Shown: positions 8,005 through 16,867, numbered from the stretch's first letter. The stretch is DNA of 64,000 nucleotides from Methylobacterium sp. Leaf465 (GCF_001424705.1 NZ_LMRA01000048.1:124001-188000); one strand, 5' to 3'. The notes: generated by a model not told the origin, from the letters alone. Numbers and translations: made by a program.

Positions 8005-9143
8005 TGGCCCAGGATGTCCTCCACGGCGCGGGCGACCCGCGCGGTGGAACCCGATTCGTCGAGGGGGTTGCGGCGCAGGCGGTGGCGCAGGGCCGAGGGG
8101 GCGATCCGGGCCAAGTGGTCGAGGCCCACCGTCTCGGCGCCCTCGAAGGCCGCGAGCGCCCGTGCGGTGCGCATCAGCGTGAGTTCGCCGCGCAGGCCGT
8201 CGGTGCCGAGCGCTAGGCAGAGGCGGGCGGCGGCCTCCAGGGTGGCGTCGGGCACGGCGAGGGCGGGAAGCCGGGCGCGGGCGGCGGTGAGCGCCTTGCG
8301 GATGGCGCGGTCGGCCTTGGCGTAGCCGGCGCAGAAGGCCGCCGGATCGCGCTCGTAGGCGTCGCGGCGGCGGACAACGTCGATGCGGGTCGGCAGGTCC
8401 GTGGGCGTCGAAACCTCGACGGCGAGGCCGAAGCGGTCGAGGAGCTGGGGCCGCAGCTCCCCCTCCTCCGGGTTGCCGCTGCCGACGAGGACGAAGCGGG
8501 CGGGATGGCGGATGCTCAGGCCCTCGCGCTCCACGGTGTTCACGCCCGATGCCGCCACGTCGAGGAGGAGGTCGACGAGGTGGTCCTCAAGCAGGTTGAC
8601 CTCGTCGATGTAGAGGAAGCCGCGATTGGCCCGGGCGAGCAGGCCCGGCTCGAAGGCCTTCTCGCCGCGGGTCAGGGCGCGCTCCAGGTCGAGGGCACCG
8701 ACCACCCGGTCCTCGGTGGCGCCCAGCGGCAGGTCCACCACCGGCACCGGAACGGATTCGGCCCGCAGCACCGCCTGCTCGCGGCAGCGATGGCAGTGCT
8801 CGGCGGGCCGGCCGGGATCACAGGCATAGGGGCAGCCGACCACCGCCGCCATCGGCGGCAGCAGGGCGGCAAGGCCCCGGATCGCCGTCGACTTGCCGGT
8901 GCCGCGGTCGCCGAACACCAGCACGCCGCCGACCGACGGGTCGACGGCCGCGATGAGCAGCGCCCGACGCATCTCGTCCTGGCCGACGATGGCCGAGAAC
9001 GGGAAGGTCGGCGTGGCCGAGGCCGTTTGGGCCCGCGGCGCCTTGACCGGACCCGCGGCCCGGAGGATCGGCGGCGTCTCGCTCGGAGGCGTCGCGGAGA
9101 CCGGTTTGAGGGACATCGCTCGGATCGATCCATTCACGATCAT
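8001..9143 (-). CDS. bchI: Magnesium chelatase ATPase subunit I
   Basis: A 380-residue AAA+ ATPase of magnesium chelatase. Walker A GDRGTGKS is at residues 79-86, Walker B LYIDEVNLL follows, and the sensor region FVLVGSGNPEEGELRPQLLDRFG is clear. About 45 residues precede the core SAIVGQ motif, slightly long for the family. The ATG at 9143 has AAGGAAG about 9 bp upstream. The alternative Met at 9116 lacks a good ribosome site. The gene follows hemA after 75 bp that contain a strong hairpin. Confidence 0.95.
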   Translation of the reverse strand: MIVNGSIRAMSLKPVSATPPSETPPILRAAGPVKAPRAQTASATPTFPFSAIVGQDEMRRALLIAAVDPSVGGVLVFGDRGTGKSTAIRGLAALLPPMAAVVGCPYACDPGRPAEHCHRCREQAVLRAESVPVPVVDLPLGATEDRVVGALDLERALTRGEKAFEPGLLARANRGFLYIDEVNLLEDHLVDLLLDVAASGVNTVEREGLSIRHPARFVLVGSGNPEEGELRPQLLDRFGLAVEVSTPTDLPTRIDVVRRRDAYERDPAAFCAGYAKADRAIRKALTAARARLPALAVPDATLEAAARLCLALGTDGLRGELTLMRTARALAAFEGAETVGLDHLARIAPSALRHRLRRNPLDESGSTARVARAVEDILGQ

Positions 9144-9181
9144 GGGCTTGATCTTCCTTGCGCGAGACCGTGTGCGGGGTC

Positions 9182-9206
9182 CCCTGCCCCCATACGGGGT
9201 GCAGGG
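9182..9206 (-). terminator. Hairpin between hemA and bchI
   Basis: CCCTGC-CCCC, loop ATAC, GGGG-T-GCAGGG gives a 10-bp stem with one bulge, starting 12 bp after the hemA stop. No T-tract follows, so it may be a partial terminator or a stability/processing element rather than a full stop. Confidence 0.4.
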
Positions 9207-9218
9207 TTCGCGGGCGTC

Positions 9219-10436
9219 CTACTCGGCCGCCGCGCGCTGGACGCCCATCCGGCCCCAGATCGTGCTCAGCGCGCCGACGAGGTGGTCGATGTCGCCGTCG
9301 GAATGCAGGGGCGAGGGCGTGATCCGGAGGCGCTCGGTGCCGCGGGGCACGGTGGGGTAGTTGATCGGCTGGACGTAGATGCCGAACTCGTCGAGCAGGG
9401 TGTCGCTGATCGCCTTGCACAGCACGGGATCGCAGACCATCACCGGCACGATGTGGCTGTCGTTCGGCAGATAGGGGATGCCGGCGGCGTCGAGGCGGGC
9501 GCGCACAGCGGCGACCCGCTCCTGGTGCCGGGCCCGCTCGGCTCCGCTCGCCTTGAGGTGGCGGATGCTCGCCGCGGCCCCCGCCGCCACGGCGGGCGGC
9601 AGCGAGGTGGTGAAGATGAAGCCGGAGGCGAAGCTGCGCACGAAGTCGCAGAGTTTTCCCGAGCCCGTGATGTAGCCGCCATGGACCGCGAAGGCCTTGC
9701 CGAGCGTGCCCTCGATCACGTCGAGGCGGTGGGCGAGGCCGTCGCGCTCCGAGATGCCGCCGCCGCGCGCGCCGTAGAGGCCGACGGCGTGCACCTCGTC
9801 GAGGTAGGTGAGCGCGCCGTGCGCCTCGGCGACGTCACAGATCTCCGCGATCGGGGCGATGTCGCCGTCCATGGAATACACGGACTCGAAGGCCACGATC
9901 TTCGGGCGGCCCGGATCGACGAGGCGCAGCTTGCGGTCGAGATCCTCGGGGTCGTTGTGGCGGAAGATGTGGCGCTCGGCGCGGCTCGCCTTGATCCCCT
10001 CGATCATCGAGGCGTGGTTGCCGGCATCCGAGAAGATCGCGCAGCCGGGGAGCTGGCTCCCGAGGGTGCCCAACGCCGCCCAGTTCGAGACGTAGCCGGA
10101 GGTGAAGAGCAGCGCGGCCTCCTTGGCGTGGAGGTCGGCGAGCTCGCGCTCGAGGAGCACGTGGTAATGGTTGGTGCCCGAGATGTTGCGGGTGCCCCCG
10201 GCCCCGGCGCCGCAGCGGTCCAGGGCCTCGTGCATGGCGTCGAGCACGGCCGGGTTCTGGCCCATGCCGAGATAGTCGTTGGAGCACCAGACGGTGACGG
10301 GCCGCGTGCCGGCCGGCGTGTGGTGAGTGGCGTGCGGGAAGCGGCCCGCCTGCCGTTCGAGGTCGGTGAAGACGCGGTAGCGTCCCTCGCGATGCAGGCC
10401 GGCCAAAGCGGAGCCGAAGACCTCTTCGTAGTTCAT
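9219..10436 (-). CDS. hemA: 5-aminolevulinate synthase
   Basis: A 405-residue PLP enzyme of the alpha-oxoamine synthase family that condenses glycine and succinyl-CoA to 5-aminolevulinate, the first step of haem and bacteriochlorophyll synthesis in alphaproteobacteria. Visible are MNYEEVFGSAL, the substrate region WCSNDYLGMGQNP, SGTNHYHVLLERELADLH and the PLP-lysine segment EGTLGKAFAVHGGY. The ATG at 10436 has GGAAGGGGAC upstream. A longer frame upstream belongs to shadow translation of puhE. It lies inside the photosynthesis array between puhE and bchI, with a hairpin on each side. Confidence 0.96.
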   Translation of the reverse strand: MNYEEVFGSALAGLHREGRYRVFTDLERQAGRFPHATHHTPAGTRPVTVWCSNDYLGMGQNPAVLDAMHEALDRCGAGAGGTRNISGTNHYHVLLERELADLHAKEAALLFTSGYVSNWAALGTLGSQLPGCAIFSDAGNHASMIEGIKASRAERHIFRHNDPEDLDRKLRLVDPGRPKIVAFESVYSMDGDIAPIAEICDVAEAHGALTYLDEVHAVGLYGARGGGISERDGLAHRLDVIEGTLGKAFAVHGGYITGSGKLCDFVRSFASGFIFTTSLPPAVAAGAAASIRHLKASGAERARHQERVAAVRARLDAAGIPYLPNDSHIVPVMVCDPVLCKAISDTLLDEFGIYVQPINYPTVPRGTERLRITPSPLHSDGDIDHLVGALSTIWGRMGVQRAAAE

Positions 10437-10512
10437 GCCCGTCCCCTTCCGTCGTTGTACGGCGGGTTCTGGCCCGCTCGCCTCTCCTGCCGCCGCGGCG
10501 GCGTTGATCGCG

Positions 10513-10534
10513 CCGGTCCGCCGGGGCGGACCGG
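10513..10534 (-). terminator. Perfect 10-bp hairpin between puhE and hemA
   Basis: CCGGTCCGCC (10513-10522) and GGCGGACCGG (10525-10534) are exact inverted repeats, starting about 10 bp after the puhE stop. There is no T-rich tail. It is probably a partial terminator or mRNA-end stabiliser. Confidence 0.45.
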
Positions 10535-10543
10535 GAACCTGTT

Positions 10544-11395
10544 TCAGCGTCCCTCGGCCTCGGCGAGGCGGGGCTCGCCGACGCGAGGGCTTTCCCCGCG
10601 CGCGGCCGGGAGGTGCGAGGACACCGGGCCGCCCCGGTCCGGTTTCGGCAGGCTCCACTGCCACAGAGCGGCCGAGGGCAGCGGCAGCATGAGGAAGCCG
10701 TGTTCCAGGGTGGCCAGCGCCATCAGGGTCGCCAGGATGCTGAGGCCGGCGACTTCGTGGGCGGTGATGCCCTCGGCCAGGGCCGCCAGCACCAGGGCGG
10801 CGGTGGCGAGGCCGGCCGCCGTCACCGAGACCGGGAACAGCGGGTTCATGGCGCGCACCCGCAGGTAGCTGCCGAGATAGGCGAGGTGCTCGGGCAGGAA
10901 TTCGGCGTTGAGGTTGCGCACCCCGAGGAAGAGGTTCAGCCGGGCGGAGAGATTCATCCCCCACAGGACGAGGTAGGTCCACAGGGCGAAGAGGTTCGGC
11001 TGGCGCCAGGTCAGGACCAGGATCGCGAGGCCGCCGGCGACGATGGCCGCCTCGTGCCACAGGCTGGTGGCCGCCGCCGCGCGAAAGCGCCGGAAGCCCC
11101 GTGCGTCGGGCGGGCAGCCCTCCGCCCGGGGGCCGGAGACGTAACCCATGTAGTAGCTCATCTCCTGCCAGCCCCAGACCACCAGGGCCGCCGTGAAGGC
11201 GACGTATGCGCCGCCCGCGCTGGCATCGCCGGCCGAGGCGCCGATGGCCCACAGCGCCAGGGCGAGCACGCCCGTGCCCGCCGCCATGCTGACCCCGTGC
11301 GTCGCGCGCGGGCGGTGGTCGAGGAGCAGGATCAGGCCGGTGGAGAACCACCAGACCAGCACCGCATAGAGGGCGGGAAGCGCGTAGGCGGCCAT
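10544..11395 (-). CDS. puhE: Photosynthetic complex assembly protein PuhE
   Basis: A 283-residue integral membrane protein with about seven hydrophobic segments and the WGWQEMSYYMGYVSGPR and NLNAEFLPEHLAYLGSYLR motifs of the PuhE (DUF3623) family. PuhE modulates bacteriochlorophyll supply and reaction-centre/LH1 assembly in Rhodobacter. The start lies 1 bp after the acsF stop, so it is co-transcribed and probably coupled. Confidence 0.9.
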   Translation of the reverse strand: MAAYALPALYAVLVWWFSTGLILLLDHRPRATHGVSMAAGTGVLALALWAIGASAGDASAGGAYVAFTAALVVWGWQEMSYYMGYVSGPRAEGCPPDARGFRRFRAAAATSLWHEAAIVAGGLAILVLTWRQPNLFALWTYLVLWGMNLSARLNLFLGVRNLNAEFLPEHLAYLGSYLRVRAMNPLFPVSVTAAGLATAALVLAALAEGITAHEVAGLSILATLMALATLEHGFLMLPLPSAALWQWSLPKPDRGGPVSSHLPAARGESPRVGEPRLAEAEGR

Positions 11396-11396
11396 C

Positions 11397-12488
11397 CTAC
11401 CAGACCGGCTCGAGGCGGATCTCCGCCGGCATCGGGTTGTCGCGGGTCGGCAGGGCGTAGAGCCGGGCGAAGTTCACCGCCGAGGCGGCGACCCAGGCGC
11501 CCTGCTTGAGCTTGCCGAGGAAGCCGCCTTGCGCCTTGGCATCGGCGATCCCCACCGAGCAGGCGAGCAGCCGGTCGAGGGCCTGCTTGAAGCGCGGGTT
11601 GTCGAGGTCCAGCGTCAGCGGGAACGTCTGCTTCGAGATCTCCGAGGTGATCCGGAAGACCTGGAAGTCGTAATCGGTCGGATCGACCCCGAGGGCCTCA
11701 TGGAAGGCCGGCCGGCAATGGTCGCGGACATACATGGTCGCGAAGACCGCCAGGAGGAAGAACTTGATCCAGTAGCGGTTCACGCCGGAGGTCAGCTTCG
11801 GGTTGGCCCGCATCAGAAGGGCGAAGGCCTCGCCGTGGCGGAACTCGTCGTTGCACCACTTCTCGAACCACTTGAAGATCGGGTGGAAGCGGCGCTCGGG
11901 CCTGCGCTCCAGCTCGCGGAAGATGGTGATGTAGCGGGCGTAACCGATCTTCTCGGAGAGATAGGTGGCGTAGAAGATGAACTTCGGCCGGAAGAAGGTG
12001 TACTTCTTCGACTTGGTCAGGAAGCCCAGGTCCACGCCGATGCCGAAATCCTTCAGCACGTCGTTGATGAACCCGGCGTGCCGCGCCTCGTCCCGGCTCA
12101 TGAAGCCGAACAGCTCGCGGATGTCGGGGTTCTTGGCGCGCTTGCGCATCTCGGCATAGAGCACGCAGCCCGAGAACTCGGCGGTGATCGACGAGACCAG
12201 GAAGTCCATGAACTCCTTGCGCAGGGCCGGGTCGAGCCCGGACATGTCGCAGTCGAACTCCGAATTGCGGGTGAAGTGGCGCTTGTTCGGATCGGCGCGC
12301 AGCTCGGCGATGAGCTTGTTCCACTCGGCCCGGACGGGCTCGACGTCGGTGCGGTCGAGTTCCTCGAAGTTGGTCGTGTAGAAGCGCGGCGACAGGAACG
12401 TCGTCTCCTGCGCGGCCTTGGTGGCCTCGTTGAGGGGCAGTTTGGGCGCGGGAGCCTTGGGAACGGACTGCTGAATGGCTGCGGTCAC
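11397..12488 (-). CDS. acsF: Mg-protoporphyrin IX monomethyl ester oxidative cyclase AcsF
   Basis: A 363-residue di-iron oxygenase that forms the isocyclic E ring using O2. Carboxylate/His ligands of the ferritin-like core are visible in the FSGCVLYAEM helix, the SRDEARHAGF helix (ExxH) and the later NDEFRHGEAF helix (ExxH). Use of AcsF rather than the anaerobic radical-SAM BchE, which is absent from the window, fits pigment synthesis under air. The stop of the 100-residue gene overlaps the start by 4 bp. Confidence 0.96.
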   Translation of the reverse strand: MTAAIQQSVPKAPAPKLPLNEATKAAQETTFLSPRFYTTNFEELDRTDVEPVRAEWNKLIAELRADPNKRHFTRNSEFDCDMSGLDPALRKEFMDFLVSSITAEFSGCVLYAEMRKRAKNPDIRELFGFMSRDEARHAGFINDVLKDFGIGVDLGFLTKSKKYTFFRPKFIFYATYLSEKIGYARYITIFRELERRPERRFHPIFKWFEKWCNDEFRHGEAFALLMRANPKLTSGVNRYWIKFFLLAVFATMYVRDHCRPAFHEALGVDPTDYDFQVFRITSEISKQTFPLTLDLDNPRFKQALDRLLACSVGIADAKAQGGFLGKLKQGAWVAASAVNFARLYALPTRDNPMPAEIRLEPVW

Positions 12489-12787
12489 AGGCGCCTCCTC
12501 TCGGAAAAGCTGACTTCGTAGAGTTCGGTAAGCTCGAGGTGGCCCGCGAGCTTGGTCCAGAGCCGCTCCAGGCGGCCGGCGCGGGTCACGGTGGCGGTCC
12601 GGCGCACCACGAGGCGTTCGCCGTAGGGCACCGAGGTGGGCGCGTCGTGCACCTGCACGGCGTCGCCGGGCTCGATCTCGAAGCTGGCGTCGAGGACGAC
12701 GTGGGCGTGCAGGCTCTCGGGCGTCTGTTCGATCTCGACGGTGCAGGGGACGTCGACGGTGCGGCGTCCGTTCAGCCAGGCCATCAT
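12485..12787 (-). CDS. Conserved photosynthesis-cluster protein of unknown function (100 aa)
   Basis: A 100-residue soluble protein with no membrane segment or signal peptide. It starts MMAWLNGRRTVDVPCTVEIEQTPESLHAHV and looks like a small beta-rich domain followed by a helix (LERLWTKLAGHLELTELYEVSF). It overlaps puhC upstream and acsF downstream by 4 bp each, so it is fully embedded between reaction-centre assembly genes and the cyclase. I recall similar short genes at this place in other purple bacteria but no established function. A role in the cyclase or in complex assembly would be inference from position only. Confidence 0.85.
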   Translation of the reverse strand: MMAWLNGRRTVDVPCTVEIEQTPESLHAHVVLDASFEIEPGDAVQVHDAPTSVPYGERLVVRRTATVTRAGRLERLWTKLAGHLELTELYEVSFSERRRL

Positions 12788-13260
12788 CGTGCGGCTCCGT
12801 CGTTCGGCATCAGGCGGGCGAAGGCGGCGAAGTTCGAGGGACCGAAGGCGCCGAAATCGACGCTGCGGCCGGTGAGCGCGTCGTCGAGCCGGAGGGAGCC
12901 GTCGTCGAAGCGCGTCAGGCGGAAGGGGACGTCGCGCGGCAGGCCGGCCCGGAGCCGCCCCTGTGCGAAGCCCCGCAGGGTGGCACGGATGAAGTTGTCC
13001 GCGCCCGGGCGGACCGTAGCGACGAGGTCGCCGTGCTCGGCATCCCGCAGGGTGATCGAGCCGTCCGCCGCGTCGTCGACCCGGAGGGCGAGGCTCTGGA
13101 CGGGGCGCGCCGGCTCCATCCGGGTCAGGCCAATGCTCTCGACCCGGCCGACGGTCACGGCCACCACGACGAAGCCGAGGAGGAGGCCGACGCCGGCCAC
13201 GAGTCCCCGGGAGGTGCGGCCGGCGGTACGTGCGAGGGGATGCGGGTTGGATCGGGTCAT
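12784..13260 (-). CDS. puhC: Photosynthetic complex assembly protein PuhC
   Basis: A 158-residue protein with one N-terminal membrane segment (GLVAGVGLLLGFVVVAVTVG, about residues 19-38) and a periplasmic beta-rich domain. The FIRATLRGFAQGR and FRLTRFDDGSLRLDDALTGR stretches are characteristic of PuhC, which assists assembly of the reaction centre-LH1 core. It lies between puhB (4-bp gap) and the 100-residue gene (4-bp overlap). Confidence 0.9.
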   Translation of the reverse strand: MTRSNPHPLARTAGRTSRGLVAGVGLLLGFVVVAVTVGRVESIGLTRMEPARPVQSLALRVDDAADGSITLRDAEHGDLVATVRPGADNFIRATLRGFAQGRLRAGLPRDVPFRLTRFDDGSLRLDDALTGRSVDFGAFGPSNFAAFARLMPNDGAAR

Positions 13261-13264
13261 CGGA

Positions 13265-13951
13265 TCAGCTCGCAGTGGCGAGGCGCGGGCCGGGCGCCAC
13301 GCGCGGCCGCAGGATGACCGGGCCGGCCGTCTCCTCCGGCGCCGCGCGATGGGCCGCCAGCGCGCGGGCCAGGATCGCGGCCACCTCGCCGCCCTGCGCC
13401 ACCGTGCGCAGCATCGGCTCGGGCCGGTTCACGTGCCAGGGCCGAGCATGGGGCCAGAGGTGGAGGTAGGCGACGCGGTTGCCCGGGCGAAGGCGCAGGG
13501 GCAGGTCGGCGCTGCCGTCGCCATAGAGGTGGCAGCCGGCCGCCTCCACCAGGGCGAAGGGCAGGTTCAGGGTCATCGGCAGGGCGATGCCGATCCGCAG
13601 GACCACCCGGCGGTTGGTGATGGTGTAGGTGGTGGTGCGGGCCGAGAGCCAGCCGAGGAGGCCCAGGAGCAGGACCGCACCGGTGCCGATCCCCAGGGTG
13701 GGCAGGGCGAGCGACGCAGCCTCCCGAACCTGTCCGGCGAGGGCCGCCGGGAGCGCCGCCCACAGGGCCAGCCCGACGAACCAGAGGCCGACGAGGCGCA
13801 GATGCAGCGCCCGGAAGGCGATGCCGAAGCCGCAGGGGCGTCCCTGCCAGAGGATGTGCTCGCCGGCGGGCAGCGGCGCCGGCAGGCCGGGCGGCGCGTC
13901 GAAGGCGTTGGCGGGCAGGTGCGGCACGGGCCGCCTGATGGACCGGTTCAC
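13265..13951 (-). CDS. puhB: Photosynthetic complex assembly protein PuhB
   Basis: A 228-residue membrane protein with about three hydrophobic segments and a PH-like domain. The LPAGEHILWQGRPCG start and TTTYTITNRRVVLRIGIALPMTLNLPF segments match the bacterial PH (YdbS-like) family to which PuhB belongs. PuhB promotes reaction-centre assembly. Its start overlaps the puhA stop by 4 bp. Confidence 0.92.
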   Translation of the reverse strand: MNRSIRRPVPHLPANAFDAPPGLPAPLPAGEHILWQGRPCGFGIAFRALHLRLVGLWFVGLALWAALPAALAGQVREAASLALPTLGIGTGAVLLLGLLGWLSARTTTYTITNRRVVLRIGIALPMTLNLPFALVEAAGCHLYGDGSADLPLRLRPGNRVAYLHLWPHARPWHVNRPEPMLRTVAQGGEVAAILARALAAHRAAPEETAGPVILRPRVAPGPRLATAS

Positions 13952-14724
13952 AGGATGGCCTCCTGCCGGGTGGGCGTCGCGTAGAGGGTGCCACCGCCGT
14001 AGAACGCCATGATCCGCTCCTCCTCGTTGAGGGTGACCGAATCCGGATCCTTGGTGGTGGGGACGTCGGCGAACTGGTGCGCCAGCAGGGCTTCGCAGGT
14101 CACGCGCTGGGAGAACCGGCCGGTCCGGCAGAAGGTGGCGGGCATCAGCACCCGCCGGCCGCCGGCGCCGAGCTCGACCTCGTAGTAGCGCACCATGGAT
14201 TCCCCGCGATCGACCCAGAGATCGCTCACGGTGCCGGCCACCTGCCGGTCGGCGCCGAACACCGACATGCCGATGGGGTTCGGGCCGAGTTCATGGACCA
14301 CGAAGTGCTCCGCGACCCGCAGGGGCACGATGCGCTTCTCGCGATCCCAGGTCTCGTCGTGGCTGTCCTCGCGGTCGGCGTAGGAGCCGGGACCGATGGC
14401 GTCGTGCAGTCCATCCGTATCGGGCTCCAGCGGCGCGCCCGGCCAGACCTCGTGCTTGTGGCCGCGATAGGTCCAGGGGGTGCGCTCGCCGGTCTGGGGC
14501 GCGTGCTTCACGTGGCCGTTGGAGAGGAAGAAGGCCTTCGGCGACGGGATCAGGAACGGGTCCGGGGGCATCGCTCGGCCGCGGGCGGCCTCGAATTCGA
14601 GCGGGTAGCCCTCGCGGCGATCCTCGCGGCGCAGGTAGAAGACGAGGCCGGCGAAGAAGATCCAGAACGCGTAGAGGACCAGCTGCGCAACGTCGACGTA
14701 GCCCGTGATTTCACCTCTCGGCAT
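13948..14724 (-). CDS. puhA: Photosynthetic reaction centre H subunit
   Basis: A 258-residue H subunit. It has one N-terminal transmembrane helix (LVLYAFWIFFAGLVFYLRRE, about residues 12-31), followed by the EGYPLE motif and a cytoplasmic PRC-barrel domain with the SDLWVDRGESMVRYYEVEL stretch. It caps the L/M core and controls proton transfer to QB. The L and M genes are not in the window, as is usual because puf lies in a different operon. It follows lhaA after 12 bp. Confidence 0.96.
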   Translation of the reverse strand: MPRGEITGYVDVAQLVLYAFWIFFAGLVFYLRREDRREGYPLEFEAARGRAMPPDPFLIPSPKAFFLSNGHVKHAPQTGERTPWTYRGHKHEVWPGAPLEPDTDGLHDAIGPGSYADREDSHDETWDREKRIVPLRVAEHFVVHELGPNPIGMSVFGADRQVAGTVSDLWVDRGESMVRYYEVELGAGGRRVLMPATFCRTGRFSQRVTCEALLAHQFADVPTTKDPDSVTLNEEERIMAFYGGGTLYATPTRQEAIL

Positions 14725-14736
14725 GGCCGGTCTCCT

Positions 14737-16155
14737 TCAGGCTGAGCGAGGCAGGGATCGAGGAAGAGGCGTGCGGCTCTCGGGCCGGACGAGCGGGCCG
14801 ATGGCCAGCAGCGTCGCGAACAGCAGCGCGATCTCCAGATGGTAGACGATGAGGTACCCGGTGGAGGGCAGGTTCAGCGCCTCGCCGAGCCGGCCGGTCT
14901 CGGCCAGATGCGCGCCGAGATCGCGCAGGATGCCGCTCGCCGCGATGGCGAGGCCGGCCGCGCTGGCCTGGACCGCGCCCCAGGCGCCGAGGGCGAGGCC
15001 CGTATCCTCCGGGCCGGCCTTGGCCATGGAGGCCGTCAGTGTCCCGTGAGCGAAGAGGCCGCCGCCGAGGCCGATCAGGGCGACGCCCACGGCGAAGAGC
15101 CGGGCGGAATCCAGGGGCGCGGCGAAGACCACCGCGGAGAAGGCCGCGATGCCCACGACCGCCCCGGAGGCCGCGACCCGGAAGGCGTCGCCGCCCCGGT
15201 CGAGCCAGCGCGCCGCGATCAGGAGCCCGAGGCCGCCGCCGGCGGCCAGCAGCGCGGTCAGGGCCGTGGTGGCGGCCACCGGCAGGTGCAGGATCTGGCC
15301 ACCATAGGGCTCGAGCAGGATGTCCTGCATCGAGAAGGCGGCGGTGCCGAGCCCGGTGGCGACGAGGCGGCGGCGCGCCCGGCCCTTGCCGGCATAGAGG
15401 GCCCAGGAGTCCGAGAAGGTCGGCCGGGGCAGGTCGCGCGCCGTGCGGGTGGGCGACCGGGGCTCCTGCTTCCAGAGGGCGATGCCGTTGAGCACGACGG
15501 TGAGGAGCGCGGCCCCCTGGATCACCTTAATGAGGCGCAGGGCCGAGAAATCCGCCAGCAGCAGCCCGAAGGCGATGGCGCTCACCACCATGCCGGCCAG
15601 CAGCATGACGCAGAGCAGCGCCACCACCCGCGGTCGCGCATGGGCCGGGGCGAGGTCGGTGGCCAGCGCCAGGCCCACGGTCTGGGTGGTGTGGAGGCCG
15701 GCGCCGACCATGACGAAGGCGAGCGCGGCGGCCACGTGGCCGGGCCAGGCCGGGCCGGTGGTGTCGCCCGACAGGATCAGCAGGGCGAAGGGCATGATGG
15801 CCAGCCCGCCGAACTGCAGCAGCGTGCCGAACCAGATGTAGGGCACCCGGCGCCAACCCAGGACCGAGCGGTGGGTGTCCGAGCGGAACCCGACGAGCGC
15901 CCGGAACGGCGCGAAGATCAGCGGCAGGGACAGCATCACGGCGACGATCCAGGCCGGCACCGCGAGTTCGACGATCATCACCCGGTTGAGGGTGCCGATG
16001 AGCAGCACCGCGGCCATGCCGACCGTGACCTGGAACAGGGCGAGCCGCAGCAGGCGCCCCATGGGCAGCTCCGCCGTCGCCGCGTCGGCGAAGGGCAGGA
16101 AGCCGGGACCGACGCGTTGCAGGGCGCGGGCCATGGAGGCGCCGAGGCGGGTCAT
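14737..16155 (-). CDS. lhaA: LH1 assembly protein LhaA (PUCC family)
   Basis: A 472-residue, 12-segment membrane protein of the PUCC/BCD branch of the major facilitator superfamily. Family marks are GTLNRVMIVELAVPAW, PFRALVGFRSDTH and RRVPYIWFGTLLQFGG. LhaA promotes assembly of light-harvesting complex 1, probably by delivering bacteriochlorophyll or holding subunits. I set the start at 16155, where ATG overlaps the bchM stop (ATGA). A second PUCC member lies at 28492. Confidence 0.92.
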   Translation of the reverse strand: MTRLGASMARALQRVGPGFLPFADAATAELPMGRLLRLALFQVTVGMAAVLLIGTLNRVMIVELAVPAWIVAVMLSLPLIFAPFRALVGFRSDTHRSVLGWRRVPYIWFGTLLQFGGLAIMPFALLILSGDTTGPAWPGHVAAALAFVMVGAGLHTTQTVGLALATDLAPAHARPRVVALLCVMLLAGMVVSAIAFGLLLADFSALRLIKVIQGAALLTVVLNGIALWKQEPRSPTRTARDLPRPTFSDSWALYAGKGRARRRLVATGLGTAAFSMQDILLEPYGGQILHLPVAATTALTALLAAGGGLGLLIAARWLDRGGDAFRVAASGAVVGIAAFSAVVFAAPLDSARLFAVGVALIGLGGGLFAHGTLTASMAKAGPEDTGLALGAWGAVQASAAGLAIAASGILRDLGAHLAETGRLGEALNLPSTGYLIVYHLEIALLFATLLAIGPLVRPESRTPLPRSLPRSA

Positions 16156-16853
16156 GGCAGCCGCCGGAGCTCGAAGGCCTGGGACAGGTAGAACCCGCTG
16201 TTCACCCGGTGCGCGCGCGCGACCCGGACCCCGGCGAGGGCCGGCTCCGCCGCCAGGCGACGGCGCAGGTCCGCCGCGCCGACGGGCACGATGGCGGGCG
16301 CCCGGTCGCCGCGCGGGAAGGCGCGGCCGGCCATGTGCATCAGCGTGAGAAGGGGCGTGCGCGGCGCGACGGTGAAGAGGATGCCGGCCTCGGTCCGGGC
16401 CGCCAGGGCCGCGAGCGCCTGCACGATGTCGGGCGTGGCGTAGTGGATCAGGGAATCCATCGCCACGACGTGGTCGAATCGGCCCAGCGCGGGGTCGAGC
16501 ATGTCGCCGACCCGGAAGTCGATCCGCCCCGGGGCCGACAGGGTGGTGCGCTCCAGGGCGAGGCCGATCAGCGTCGGCGACACGTCGATGGCGACGACCT
16601 CGGCGCCGCGGCGCGCCGCCTCCAGGCTCAGGGCCCCGGTGCCGCAGCCGGCATCGAGGAGGCGCCGGCCCGTGAGGTCTTCGGGCAGCCAGGACAGGAG
16701 GTTGGCCCGCATGGCGTCGCGGCCGGCCCGCACCGTGGCGCGGATCTTCGAGACCGGCGCGTCCGAGGTCAGCCGGGCCCAGGCCTCGACCGCGGTGCGG
16801 TCGAAGTAGGTGGTGAGCTGGGAGCGGCGGGCGGCGTAGCTGTGCGAGGTCAT
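16152..16853 (-). CDS. bchM: Mg-protoporphyrin IX O-methyltransferase
   Basis: A 233-residue SAM-dependent methyltransferase that esterifies the C13 propionate before ring closure by AcsF. SAM motif I LLDAGCGTGALSLEAARRG is followed by VVAIDVS (acidic residue for ribose). YFDRTAVEAWARLTSDAPVSKIR (split YFDRTAVEAW and ARLTSDAPVSKIR) is the typical BchM N-terminus. The ATG at 16853 lies 14 bp after the bchL stop. Confidence 0.94.
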   Translation of the reverse strand: MTSHSYAARRSQLTTYFDRTAVEAWARLTSDAPVSKIRATVRAGRDAMRANLLSWLPEDLTGRRLLDAGCGTGALSLEAARRGAEVVAIDVSPTLIGLALERTTLSAPGRIDFRVGDMLDPALGRFDHVVAMDSLIHYATPDIVQALAALAARTEAGILFTVAPRTPLLTLMHMAGRAFPRGDRAPAIVPVGAADLRRRLAAEPALAGVRVARAHRVNSGFYLSQAFELRRLP

Positions 16854-16867
16854 GGTCCGGCGCCCGC

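Noticed and set aside
10437..10512. PpsR box before hemA around TTGTACGG
   Set aside because: The downstream half-site ACA is absent at the required distance.
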